NCBI GenBank assembly: GCA_903881085.1 | Contig: CAIRSA010000194.1 | Location: forward strand, 1-64,000 | DNA: 64,000 nucleotides | Reading direction: 5' to 3' | From: an uncultured Acidobacteriia bacterium | Lineage (GTDB): Bacteria; Acidobacteriota; Terriglobia; Bryobacterales; Bryobacteraceae | Notes under the pieces: model-generated | Database searches by the model: none | What the model saw: only the letters and a program-made list of their open reading frames with translations | Told to the model about the DNA's origin: nothing | Program-made: the position numbers and the translations under genes | In this document: piece after piece, positions 25,935 to 33,702 of the stretch | Numbering within the stretch: position 1 is the first letter of the stretch | How the letters are laid out: the number at the start of each line of letters is the position of its first letter

Positions 25935-25952
25935 GTGAACCGATTGGTTCAC
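25935..25952. promoter_or_regulatory. Inverted repeat upstream of the paralogous secreted pair
   Basis: GTGAACC and GGTTCAC arms separated by GATT, in the 207-base region before the 26105 gene, just upstream of an AT-rich stretch (TTATATTTCAAT, from 25982) that could contain the -10. Candidate operator; no clean -35/-10 pair is visible. Confidence 0.3.
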
Positions 25953-26104
25953 GGAATTGCGCTCTTGATGTAACGCATCCATTATATTTCAATCACTTAG
26001 ATCGCTTGGGCCCATGGGCCGTCTCCTTGCATTCTAATGCTGCGTAACCGCAACCGAACAAACCGGGAGCGCAAATCAGATAGGAAGCGATAAAGGAGAC
26101 TGAC

Positions 26105-26542
26105 ATGAAAAACGTAATCACCACCACGATTTTGGCCGCGGCCACCCTGGCCATCAGCGTGTCCCCAGCCCTGGCTCAAGCACCCAACAAGCTGAAGGCG
26201 GAAATTCCTTTCTCCTTCCGCATCGGAAGTCAGGTTTACGAAGCCGGAAGCTACGAAGCATCCATGGTCGCCTTAAGTGTCGGTGGCAAGTACCTCCGCA
26301 TGACCAACCGCGACACCAATCATGGCGGTCTGGCGTTGATCCAGTCGCCGATCGCGAAGAATGGCACGGACAAAGACTACGCCCCGCGCCTTGTCTTCCA
26401 GTGCAATGGTTCCGATTGCACACTTTCCCAAGTCTGGACCGGCAATGGCGAATCCGGCGCTCAACTCAAGTCAGTTGCCCCGAAGACCTCTGACCATATG
26501 CGCATCGCGGTAGTCCGCCTGCTGCCAACCTCTGCTGACTAA
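26105..26542 (+). CDS. Secreted protein of unknown function, paralogue 1
   Basis: 145 residues with an AAAGGAGA ribosome site 6 bases before the ATG and a clear signal peptide ending in PALAQA. The mature part begins KLKAEIPFSFRIGSQVYEAGSYEAS, contains a two-Cys FQCNGSDCTLSQVW segment, and ends with RIAVVRLLPTSAD. The small beta-rich domain is common in Acidobacteriota as a lineage-typical secreted protein; no function is known to me. The next gene is a clear paralogue 28 bases downstream, so the pair is co-transcribed. Confidence 0.8.
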   Translation: MKNVITTTILAAATLAISVSPALAQAPNKLKAEIPFSFRIGSQVYEAGSYEASMVALSVGGKYLRMTNRDTNHGGLALIQSPIAKNGTDKDYAPRLVFQCNGSDCTLSQVWTGNGESGAQLKSVAPKTSDHMRIAVVRLLPTSAD

Positions 26543-26570
26543 CATTGTCTGACTAACGAAGGAGATCCCC

Positions 26571-27014
26571 ATGACAACCGTAATCAACCGCACCTTGATT
26601 CTAGCCGCAGCGGCCATGACCCTCGGCATGACGGCCGCCTCGGCCCAGACCAACACCAGATTCAAAGCGGAGATCCCCTTCGCCTTCCAGATCGGCAACC
26701 AAAGCTACGATGCCGGTAGTTACGACGCGACGGTGGGCGTATCGACCGGCGGCTTCAGAACGCTCTTGATTCGCGCGGCTGGTTCCTCCGGCAGCAAGTT
26801 GGCCATGTCGACAGGCTCATTGAGTCCGGTGGCAGCACATCGGGAACTGACCGGTCCGAAAATGGTGTTCCGCTGCGGAGACTCCGCTTGCGTCCTCACC
26901 CAGGTTTGGCCCGGCAATGCACCGGAAGGTCTGCTCTTCAACGCACCCAAGTCAACAGCTGCCGGAACACAGCGTCTGGCGGTCGTTCGAATGCAAACCT
27001 TGAACGCGGACTAA
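26571..27014 (+). CDS. Secreted protein of unknown function, paralogue 2
   Basis: 147 residues, GAAGGAGAT ribosome site, signal peptide ending in ASAQT. It keeps every landmark of the preceding paralogue: FKAEIPFAFQIGNQSYDAGSYDA, FRCGDSACVLTQVWPGN with the same two Cys positions, and RLAVVRMQTLNAD at the end. The middle is much more diverged. The conserved Cys pair suggests a disulfide. A terminator-like hairpin follows the stop. Confidence 0.8.
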   Translation: MTTVINRTLILAAAAMTLGMTAASAQTNTRFKAEIPFAFQIGNQSYDAGSYDATVGVSTGGFRTLLIRAAGSSGSKLAMSTGSLSPVAAHRELTGPKMVFRCGDSACVLTQVWPGNAPEGLLFNAPKSTAAGTQRLAVVRMQTLNAD

Positions 27015-27028
27015 GCAACTGTTGGAAA

Positions 27029-27064
27029 CACCCCGTGGGCCTTCAAGCCTGCGGGGTGATTTTG
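27029..27064 (+). terminator. Hairpin terminator after the paralogous pair
   Basis: CACCCCG and CGGGGTG arms with an inner GGC/GCC pairing and a CTTCAA loop, followed by ATTTTG. The T-tract is short, so termination may be partial; the GntP gene starts 18 bases after it. Confidence 0.6.
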
Positions 27065-27081
27065 CGTTACAATGGCCACTC

Positions 27082-28404
27082 ATGCCCGCAAATGGACCTA
27101 CCCTCTTACTGCTGACCTTCAGCGCAATCGGATTGCTGCTTTTCTTGATTCTCTACGTTAGGCTGCATGCCTTTCTTGGTCTGATGATCTGTAGCATGGC
27201 GCTGGGCCTGGCCTGCGGCATGGCGCCGGAAAAGGTGCTGAAGTCGATGCAGGCGGGCTTCGGCGAAGCGCTGGGATTTATCGCTGTGGTGGTCGGGCTC
27301 GGCGCCATGATCGGTCGCTACCTGGAGTATTCAGGCGGTGGGCAAGCGCTCGCCGACTGGCTGCTTGAGAAGTTCGGCAAAGAGCGCGCCGCTTGGGCCG
27401 TGCTGGTGGCCGCTTATCTTGTGGGGTTGCCGATCTTCTTTGAAGTAGGCTTCATTATTCTGATCCCGCTGGTTTGGAATCTGGCCCGGGAATCGAAACG
27501 CTCGCTGCTGTTCTATGGCCTGCCGATGGCTGGGGCACTTACGGTGCTCCATTCGATGGTGCCACCGCATCCCGCGCCCGCCGCTGCCGCGCAACTTTTC
27601 GGTGCCGATCTGGGAAAGACCATCCTTTACGGTGCGCTGGTTTCCGTGCCCATGATTCTTGCCGGCGGTATGTTCTATGGGACGTGGATCGCACGGCGCA
27701 TCAATGTGCCTGTGCCCGCCATGGCGGTGAGACCCGTGGAGGCTTCGAAGAATGGTGTCCCACCGCCCGCCGTGCCCATGGTGATCCTGATCCTGTTGAT
27801 GCCGGTGATGCTAATCTTCACGGCGACGATATGGCCGCAATTCGTGCTATTCCGCTTCTTGGGACATCCGTTCAGCGCGCTGATGGTCACCACGCTGGCT
27901 GCGATGATCGTCTTCGGCGTCTCCCGCGGTTTGAATCGCGATCAGTTGACGAAGCTTGCCACGGAATCACTGGCGCCGGTGGGGACGCTGCTGATGATCA
28001 TGGGCTCCGGCGGCGCCTTCAAGCAGATTATTGTAGATTCCGGCGCGGGCACTTACGCTGGTAAGTTACTAGCCTCGACCAATGTCTCGCCGTTGTTAGT
28101 CGCCTACATTGTGGCCGGAGCGATGCGCGCCGCACAGGGCTCGGCGACCGTGGCAATCATCACCGCGGCCGGCATCGTGGCTCCGTTAGTGAAAGGCATT
28201 CCGGGCTACTCGCCGGAATCGCTGGTGCTGGCGTTGTGCTGCGGCGGCACACTGCTTTCGCACGTGAACGACGCCGGGTTCTGGATTACGAATGAGTATT
28301 TCGGAATGACCGTTCCACAAACGCTGCGCACATGGACGACGATGAAGATCATTACTTCGCTCGTTGGGATCGCGATTATTCTGCTGGTCGGCCGGTATAT
28401 TTAG
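27082..28404 (+). CDS. GntP-family gluconate/organic acid permease
   Basis: 440 residues from the ATG at 27082; the upstream in-frame ATG at 27022 would put the terminator hairpin inside the coding region and is rejected. Thirteen or so hydrophobic segments, with family phrases GFGEALGFIAVVVGLGAMIGRYLE, GLPIFFEVGFIILIPL, VPPHPAP and AGAMRAAQGSATVAI. GntP transporters take up gluconate and related sugar acids by proton symport across the inner membrane. No gluconate kinase is nearby, so the real substrate could be glycerate, lactate or another hydroxy acid. Confidence 0.88.
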   Translation: MPANGPTLLLLTFSAIGLLLFLILYVRLHAFLGLMICSMALGLACGMAPEKVLKSMQAGFGEALGFIAVVVGLGAMIGRYLEYSGGGQALADWLLEKFGKERAAWAVLVAAYLVGLPIFFEVGFIILIPLVWNLARESKRSLLFYGLPMAGALTVLHSMVPPHPAPAAAAQLFGADLGKTILYGALVSVPMILAGGMFYGTWIARRINVPVPAMAVRPVEASKNGVPPPAVPMVILILLMPVMLIFTATIWPQFVLFRFLGHPFSALMVTTLAAMIVFGVSRGLNRDQLTKLATESLAPVGTLLMIMGSGGAFKQIIVDSGAGTYAGKLLASTNVSPLLVAYIVAGAMRAAQGSATVAIITAAGIVAPLVKGIPGYSPESLVLALCCGGTLLSHVNDAGFWITNEYFGMTVPQTLRTWTTMKIITSLVGIAIILLVGRYI

Positions 28405-28422
28405 CGGGAGCAATCCGTTTTC

Positions 28423-28482
28423 GGGGACGGAGGGGACGGAGGGGACGGAGGGGACGGAGGGGGACGGACCGCATTGTCCCCC
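28423..28482. repeat. Left REP-type arm: five GGGGACGGA units plus palindromic core
   Basis: Five copies of the 9-mer GGGGACGGA (28423-28468, one with an extra G) run into CCGCATTGTCCCCC. The stretch 28450-28482 is the near-perfect reverse complement of 29230-29261 on the other side of the transposase. The core itself begins GGGGAC and ends GTCCCC, so it can fold. Confidence 0.85.
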
Positions 28483-28500
28483 GCCCGCCAGCTTAGCTTT

Positions 28501-29193
28501 TTAGCTCGCCGCCGCCGACGCTTGCGTTGTGAGAACGGCCCGCTTTCCAGCCCTCCCGGCGAGTTTCCTTCCGGTTATTGCTTGTGCGTGTTCTACGAAG
28601 TGAATATCGCCAAGGGGCCTTCCTGTGTGCGTATTCTTGCGTAATTCAATATCGGCTTCGGCGGGCGTGTCGGCGTGCAGCAGGATGTTCCATTCCCCGA
28701 AATTGAACGTCGATGCAAATGGTTGAGAAGATAGCCATTCCGGATACGGCGTTTGGCCTGCATGCACCGCGGCACTTGACCAACGGAACTGGGGGGCGTC
28801 CTGCACAATTTGGGCACGCACAGGATTGCGCTCAACGTATCTCATGGCTGCCCACAAATGGCCTTGGTCCATCGCGCAAGAGAAATAGCGATTCTGCCAG
28901 AGGTGTCCGCTGCGGCCAAGCTTTGCGTTCACGTAGGCAGAGTATTTGCTATGTGCTTCGCGAAAGGTCAGGGCGAGCGAGTCCTCCCGGTGCGGCACCA
29001 CAATCCAATGCACGTGATTGGGCATCAGGCAGTAACTCAGAATTTCAGTTTGACTTCGCCGTGCGGTGGTGATGACCCCCGTCAGGTAAACATGATAGTC
29101 GGAGTCGTCGAAAAAAATTTGGCGCCTGTCAATGGCGCGTTGAGTCACATGGTGGGCGACACCGGCCAGGACTACTCTAGCGATTCTAGCCAT
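28501..29193 (-). CDS. REP-associated tyrosine transposase (RAYT, Y1_Tnp)
   Basis: 230 residues from the ATG at 29193; a TTG/ATG-type start at 29220 would add nine residues. The HUH motif is NHVHWIVVP within LSYCLMPNHVH, and the later GHLWQNRYFS with AMRYVERNPVRA are hallmark RAYT phrases. These enzymes nick single-stranded REP palindromes with a tyrosine. Inverted REP-type arms flank it on both sides, within 18 and 36 bases. It appears intact. Confidence 0.88.
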   Translation of the reverse strand: MARIARVVLAGVAHHVTQRAIDRRQIFFDDSDYHVYLTGVITTARRSQTEILSYCLMPNHVHWIVVPHREDSLALTFREAHSKYSAYVNAKLGRSGHLWQNRYFSCAMDQGHLWAAMRYVERNPVRAQIVQDAPQFRWSSAAVHAGQTPYPEWLSSQPFASTFNFGEWNILLHADTPAEADIELRKNTHTGRPLGDIHFVEHAQAITGRKLAGRAGKRAVLTTQASAAAS

Positions 29194-29229
29194 ATCTTTG
29201 ATAGTGGCCTTACGGGGCAAAAATTCTCA

Positions 29230-29261
29230 GGGGGACAATGCGGTCCGTCCCCTCCGTCCCC
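29230..29261. repeat. Right REP-type arm, inverted copy of the left arm
   Basis: GGGGGACAATGCGG followed by two TCCGTCCCC units; reverse complement of 28450-28482 with one G missing. It ends one base before the recR stop codon, so the element inserted, or arose, right at the 3' end of recR. Confidence 0.85.
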
Positions 29262-29262
29262 G

Positions 29263-29862
29263 TTATAATTCCCGGCGGTTTTCCAGCGACTTCGACATCG
29301 TTACTTCATCCGCGAATTCCAGGTCGCTGCCAACCGGAATGCCCATAGCAATGCGCGTCACCTTAACGCCAATTGGTTTCAGCAACCGCGACAAATAAGC
29401 CGCCGTCGCCTCGCCTTCCACCGTAGGATTCGTGGCCAGAATAATCTCGGTCACATCGCCCGTACTCAACCGGTGCAGCAGATTCTTAATTTTCAACTGC
29501 TCCGGCCCAATGCCGCGCAGCGGCGAGATCGATCCATGCAGCACGTGATACCGCCCATGAAACGTTCGCGTGGTCTCAATTGGCAGAATATTGTGCACTT
29601 CCTCCACCACGCACAAAACAGTCGGGTCGCGGCCGGTATCATTGCAATACGGGCAAAACTCGCCATCGCTGATGTTATTGCACGTCGCGCACAAGCCCAG
29701 CTTGTCCTTCACATCCAAAATAGCCTGCGACAGCCTGGCTGCGTCATCGCGCGAGACGCGCAACACGTGGAACGCAAGCCTCTGCGCGGACTTCTGCCCC
29801 ACACCGGGCAGGCGCCGGAATTCGTCGATCAATCTGGACAGCGGCTCGGCGAAGTCGGGCAT
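29263..29862 (-). CDS. recR: Recombination mediator protein RecR
   Basis: 199 residues, the standard size. N-terminal helix-hairpin-helix ([18 protein letters not shown]), a four-cysteine zinc finger ([16 protein letters not shown]), and a Toprim domain beginning [15 protein letters not shown] with the conserved [16 protein letters not shown]. It helps RecO/RecF load RecA at gaps. It sits 3 bases downstream of ybaB in the usual dnaX-ybaB-recR order. Confidence 0.96.
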   Translation of the reverse strand: MPDFAEPLSRLIDEFRRLPGVGQKSAQRLAFHVLRVSRDDAARLSQAILDVKDKLGLCATCNNISDGEFCPYCNDTGRDPTVLCVVEEVHNILPIETTRTFHGRYHVLHGSISPLRGIGPEQLKIKNLLHRLSTGDVTEIILATNPTVEGEATAAYLSRLLKPIGVKVTRIAMGIPVGSDLEFADEVTMSKSLENRREL

Positions 29863-29865
29863 CGG

Positions 29866-30183
29866 TTAGAACATCCCAGGAGGTAGGCCCATGCCGCCAA
29901 GCATGCCGCCCATGATCGCTTTGCTCTTCTCGTCGACCATCTTGGTCGCTTCGGTGGCGGCAGCGAGCACCATGTCCTGAATCATCTCCACGTCGCCAGC
30001 CACTTCCGGATCGATCTTCACTCCGAGCACGTTCTTGTGGCCATCCATCTTGATAGAGACCATGCCGCCGCCGGCTGTAGCTTCCACGCGAATCTGCGCA
30101 ACTTCCTGCTGCATCTTCGCCTGCATCTTCTGCGCCTGCTGCATCATGGCCTGCATGTTCCCCATATTTCCAGGCATCTTCAT
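29866..30183 (-). CDS. ybaB: YbaB/EbfC family nucleoid-associated protein
   Basis: 105 residues. Met/Gln-rich N-terminal helix (MQAMMQQAQKMQAKMQQEVAQIRVE), a central GGGMVSIKMDGHKNV strand and a C-terminal MVDEKSKAIMGGMLGGMGLP tail. The family forms dimers that bind DNA. It lies between dnaX (4 bases away) and recR (3 bases away), the conserved order in many bacteria. Confidence 0.93.
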   Translation of the reverse strand: MKMPGNMGNMQAMMQQAQKMQAKMQQEVAQIRVEATAGGGMVSIKMDGHKNVLGVKIDPEVAGDVEMIQDMVLAAATEATKMVDEKSKAIMGGMLGGMGLPPGMF

Positions 30184-30187
30184 GGCG

Positions 30188-31852
30188 TTACTCCTTCAAA
30201 TTGCGGACATTGCGCACCTGGCTCTCAGGAAACATCTCCTGAAACCGCCGGACTTCCGGGTGTTCCAGGGCGCGAACGGTCACTTCGTCATCTATAGTCT
30301 TTTTTTTTTCGACCGGTGCGTCAGAGACGCCCGGATCGCCAAATATGATTCGGAACTTGCGGCCCGGAATCGCCTTCATCAGGTCCGCTTCTTTTACCGA
30401 GAGTTTGTTGATAGGAGCCGTGATAATCTCAACCACGCCGTTGTCCTCTTTCACGCTCGACTCTGCGATGGCGTCGGCTGTGAAGGTCAGGCCCATTTCC
30501 GAGAGCGCTTCGTGCAGGCGCTGCTTGATGCTGCCTGGCGCGCCGCTTCCCACTTCCGCAGCCGGTTCAGGTGCGGGCATCGCCGCAGCTTTCTTTGCCG
30601 AATCCATGGCGAACGGCGAGGGACCGCTTCGCGGCGGAGGCGGTGCCGGATGCGACGGTGGCGGAGCGGAACGATGAACAGGTGCGGCGGCGGTCCGCTG
30701 CTGCGGCGGAGCATGATGAGCCGGTGCTGGGCCGAGCGAGGCCAGCGCCTCTTCAATGGATATCATGCGCGCTGCGTGGACCAGCTTCAGCAGGCCCAAC
30801 TCCATGTGCAACCGGGGCTGCAAGGAATACTGCAGATCCTTGAACAGGTTCAGCGTCAACTGTAGATATCGGGTAAGGTCTTCTTCCGTGAAACACGCGG
30901 CGGTTTCGGCGAAGCGTTCCTGCTCCTGCTGCGAGGCGGCGATGAGGCGCGTGCCGGCTCCAGCAATGCGGGCCACCAGCAGGTTGCGGAAATAGCGTGC
31001 CAGTTCACGGCAGAAATGTTGCAGGTTTGCGCCGCGCGATTCCAGCCCGCTGACAACGTCAAGCATCTTGCGCGAATCGGAGGCGGCCAGTGCTTCGGTC
31101 ACCTTTTCCAGCGCATCGAGCGAGAACATGCCGAGCAGCGCGCGCACTTCAGTGGCGTTCAACGTCGTGCCGCAACAGGCGATGGCCTGGTCGAGGGCTG
31201 AGAGGGAATCGCGGACAGAGCCTTCGCCCGCATGCGCCAGCACGCTGAGCGCCTCCACATCGGCTTGGACGCCTTCCTCTTTACAGATCCATTCCATGCG
31301 CGCCAGAAGCTCGTTGAAATCCACTGAGCGGAAGCTGAACTGTTGGCAGCGCGAGGCGATGGTCGTCGGAATCTTGTGCGACTCGGTGGTGCACAGGATA
31401 AACACGACCCACTCCGGCGGCTCTTCCAGTGTTTTCAGCAGGGCGTTGAAGGCCTCGTTGGTGATCTGGTGCGCTTCGTCGATAATGAAGACTTTATATC
31501 GGTCGCGTGCCGGGCGATATCGGACGCTTTCGCGCAGTTCGCGCATTTCGTTGATGCCGCGGTTGGACGCCGCATCGATTTCGATGACGTCGACCGCTCC
31601 ACCGGCCGTCACTTCGCGGCAGCTGGCACAGTTGTCGCAGGGGGTCATCGTCGGGCCCTTTTCGCAGTTGAGGCAGCGCGCCATGATCCGCGCGACTGTA
31701 GTTTTACCAGTACCGCGTTGTCCGCTGAAGATATAACCGTGGGCGATACGCGCTTGATTGATCGCGTTTTCGAGCGTGGTCTTCACGTGCTCCTGGCTAA
31801 TCAGCTCCGAGAACGATTGAGGTCTGTACTTCCTCGCGATGACCTGATACAT
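30188..31852 (-). CDS. dnaX: DNA polymerase III subunit gamma/tau
   Basis: 554 residues from the ATG at 31852 (MYQVIARKYRPQSF is the family start; the ATG-type codon at 31900 lies within the SRP RNA gene). Walker A is GQRGTGKTT at 44-52, zinc ligands are Cys63, Cys72, Cys75 and Cys78, Walker B is VFIIDEAHQ, sensor 1 is LCTTESHKIPTTIASRC. A Pro-rich linker precedes a C-terminal domain. At about residue 515 the gene has ten consecutive A, so slippage could give a shorter product. The last residues (HPEVRRFQEMFPESQVRNVRNL) are well formed and would be lost. Confidence 0.95.
   Translation of the reverse strand: MYQVIARKYRPQSFSELISQEHVKTTLENAINQARIAHGYIFSGQRGTGKTTVARIMARCLNCEKGPTMTPCDNCASCREVTAGGAVDVIEIDAASNRGINEMRELRESVRYRPARDRYKVFIIDEAHQITNEAFNALLKTLEEPPEWVVFILCTTESHKIPTTIASRCQQFSFRSVDFNELLARMEWICKEEGVQADVEALSVLAHAGEGSVRDSLSALDQAIACCGTTLNATEVRALLGMFSLDALEKVTEALAASDSRKMLDVVSGLESRGANLQHFCRELARYFRNLLVARIAGAGTRLIAASQQEQERFAETAACFTEEDLTRYLQLTLNLFKDLQYSLQPRLHMELGLLKLVHAARMISIEEALASLGPAPAHHAPPQQRTAAAPVHRSAPPPSHPAPPPPRSGPSPFAMDSAKKAAAMPAPEPAAEVGSGAPGSIKQRLHEALSEMGLTFTADAIAESSVKEDNGVVEIITAPINKLSVKEADLMKAIPGRKFRIIFGDPGVSDAPVEKKKTIDDEVTVRALEHPEVRRFQEMFPESQVRNVRNLKE
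30300..30309 (-). other. A10 homopolymer in dnaX, candidate slippage site
   Basis: On the coding strand the run reads G followed by ten A and G, covering codons GAA AAA AAA AAG. Slippage by one base either way meets a stop codon within three codons (one fewer A) or four codons (one more A) after the run. Confidence 0.6.
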
Positions 31853-31876
31853 GAAGTTTGATGGGCCCAAATATGC

Positions 31877-31979
<103 letters not shown>

Positions 31980-31989
31980 ACAATCCACT

Positions 31990-31998
31990 ATCCTAGCA
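31990..31998 (-). promoter_or_regulatory. Extended -10 element for the SRP RNA gene
   Basis: TGCTAGGAT on the minus strand, 10 bases before the mapped 5' end of the RNA. No good -35 is visible, which suits an extended -10 promoter. Confidence 0.4.
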
Positions 31999-32053
31999 CG
32001 GCTTTGGCCCTAAAGTGCAGCCGCAATTTGCCGATTATTAGAACTGAGCGTGT

Positions 32054-32908
32054 ATGCTTCTTAAACGACTGGTCCGGCATGGCTTATTACTGCTGCTGAC
32101 GATGCTGCTGGGCGGCTGGGCGGGAGCCATGCTCGTGCGTTTTGCGCCAGGTTTCGATACCGACGAGGCGCAAATGGATGCAACTCGCAGTGCGGCATCC
32201 ATTGAAGCCATGCGAACAGACCACGAGGCCCAGCGGAATGTCTTGGTTTACTACGCGATCTATCTGGGGCGGGTCGCCCATGGGGACTTCGGCGAGTCCC
32301 GGACGTTTCGCCGGCCCGTGCGGGAACTGCTGTCGGAGCGAATGGGCGCGACTTGGGATCTGGTCAGGTTTGGATTCCTGGCTGGCGTTGGCCTGGGATT
32401 CCTGGTTGCCGTGGGAGCCGTCTATTCACGGGTAGTGGACCGCGTGGGCACTGTTTTGAGCAGCGGGTTGTTGTGTTTGCCATCGGCGATTGGCGCGGTG
32501 GCGGCGTTGGTCCTGGATGGGCCGGTGTGGCTGTGCATTTCGGCGGTGATTTTCCCTCGTGTCTTTCGCTATAGCCGGGATCTGCTGGTGAATGCCGCGG
32601 AGGCTCCTCATGTGCTGGCGGCGCGGGCGCGAGGCGTTAGCGTTGGCGGGCTGTTTTTGCGCCACCTGCTGCCTCCGGCCATGCCACAAACCTTTGCGCT
32701 GCTCGGGATTACGGTGAGCACGGCGATGGCGGCAGATATTCCGGTGGAGGTCCTGGCTGGGATTCCCGGGATCGGTCAACTGGCGTGGCAGGCCGCGAAC
32801 GGGCGGGATCTTCCTGTGCTGATCACTTTGACGATGTTGCTGGGTGCGGTGGCGATTGTTGCCAATGCGCTGGCCGATATTGGTGCGAATGGGTGGCGCG
32901 CGGAATGA
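32054..32908 (+). CDS. Peptide-type ABC transporter permease (DppB-like)
   Basis: 284 residues with six hydrophobic segments. The long first loop with VYYAIYLGRVAHGDFGESRTFRRPVRELL, and the EAA-type loop with AARARGVSVGGLFLRHLLPPAMP, fit the DppB/OppB group. It should form half of an inner-membrane channel for peptides, sugars or metal chelates. It is the first gene of a four-gene operon and diverges from the SRP RNA; the second permease starts inside its stop codon (ATGA). Confidence 0.87.
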   Translation: MLLKRLVRHGLLLLLTMLLGGWAGAMLVRFAPGFDTDEAQMDATRSAASIEAMRTDHEAQRNVLVYYAIYLGRVAHGDFGESRTFRRPVRELLSERMGATWDLVRFGFLAGVGLGFLVAVGAVYSRVVDRVGTVLSSGLLCLPSAIGAVAALVLDGPVWLCISAVIFPRVFRYSRDLLVNAAEAPHVLAARARGVSVGGLFLRHLLPPAMPQTFALLGITVSTAMAADIPVEVLAGIPGIGQLAWQAANGRDLPVLITLTMLLGAVAIVANALADIGANGWRAE

Positions 32909-33702
32909 GACGTCCCGCGATGGTTTTGCTCACCGTGTTGTTCGCTGCGGCTCTGCTGGCTGGCGTGCTGGCGCCCGCCTCATTCGACATGCAGTTTCGC
33001 GAATCGCCGAATGCCGGGCCGAGCCGGCAGTTCCTGTTGGGGACGGATGAGTTAGGGCGGGACCGGTTGTCCCGGTTGCTTTATGGTGCGCGGGTTTCTC
33101 TGCTCATGGCGCCTGCCGCGGCCCTGGTTGCCACCGGTTTTGCGGCGCTGATTGGGATCGCTGCCGGACTGGCCGGCGGGTGGCTTGAGGCCGCCGTGAT
33201 GTTTGCTGCGGATCTGTTCCTTTCGCTGCCGTGGATGTTCCTACTGCTTTCGATGCGCGCGGTGCTGCCGCTGAACACCAGTCCCTTGCTTTCTTTGGCG
33301 ATAACGTTTGCCCTCCTGAGCTTGCTTGGATGGGCGGGACCTTCGCGGGTTGTTCGGGCGGCGGTGAAGTCGGTTGCTGGTTCGGGGTATCTGCTCCAGG
33401 CCCGGGCGTCGGGTATTGCAGGCCCTCGGCTGGCGCTCTTCCATATTCTTCCCAACCTACGGCCGGTGGTATTCGCTCAGTTCTGGATTTCGGTTCCCAT
33501 GTTCATCCTCGCCGAGGCGAATCTGAGCCTGCTCGGGTTAGGCGTAGCGGAGCCGCTGCCGTCGTTGGGTACCATGTTGCGTGAGTTGGAGAACTATTCA
33601 GCGATCGCTTCGCGGCCCATAATGCTGGCCCCTGCAGTGTTCCTGTTAATTGTCATGGTTTGTTTGCAAGCTGTTCTACCTGCTGGAGAATCTGCATCAT
33701 GA
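32905..33702 (+). CDS. Peptide-type ABC transporter permease (DppC-like)
   Basis: 265 residues from the ATG at 32905, which overlaps the previous stop by 4 bases; upstream in-frame codons only read through the first permease gene. The phrase FLLGTDELGRDRLSRLLYGARVSL is the hallmark of DppC/OppC, and the EAA loop reads LLQARASGIAGPRLALFHILPNLRP. It pairs with the DppB-like protein. The next start overlaps its stop by 4 bases. Confidence 0.88.
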   Translation: MRRPAMVLLTVLFAAALLAGVLAPASFDMQFRESPNAGPSRQFLLGTDELGRDRLSRLLYGARVSLLMAPAAALVATGFAALIGIAAGLAGGWLEAAVMFAADLFLSLPWMFLLLSMRAVLPLNTSPLLSLAITFALLSLLGWAGPSRVVRAAVKSVAGSGYLLQARASGIAGPRLALFHILPNLRPVVFAQFWISVPMFILAEANLSLLGLGVAEPLPSLGTMLRELENYSAIASRPIMLAPAVFLLIVMVCLQAVLPAGESAS

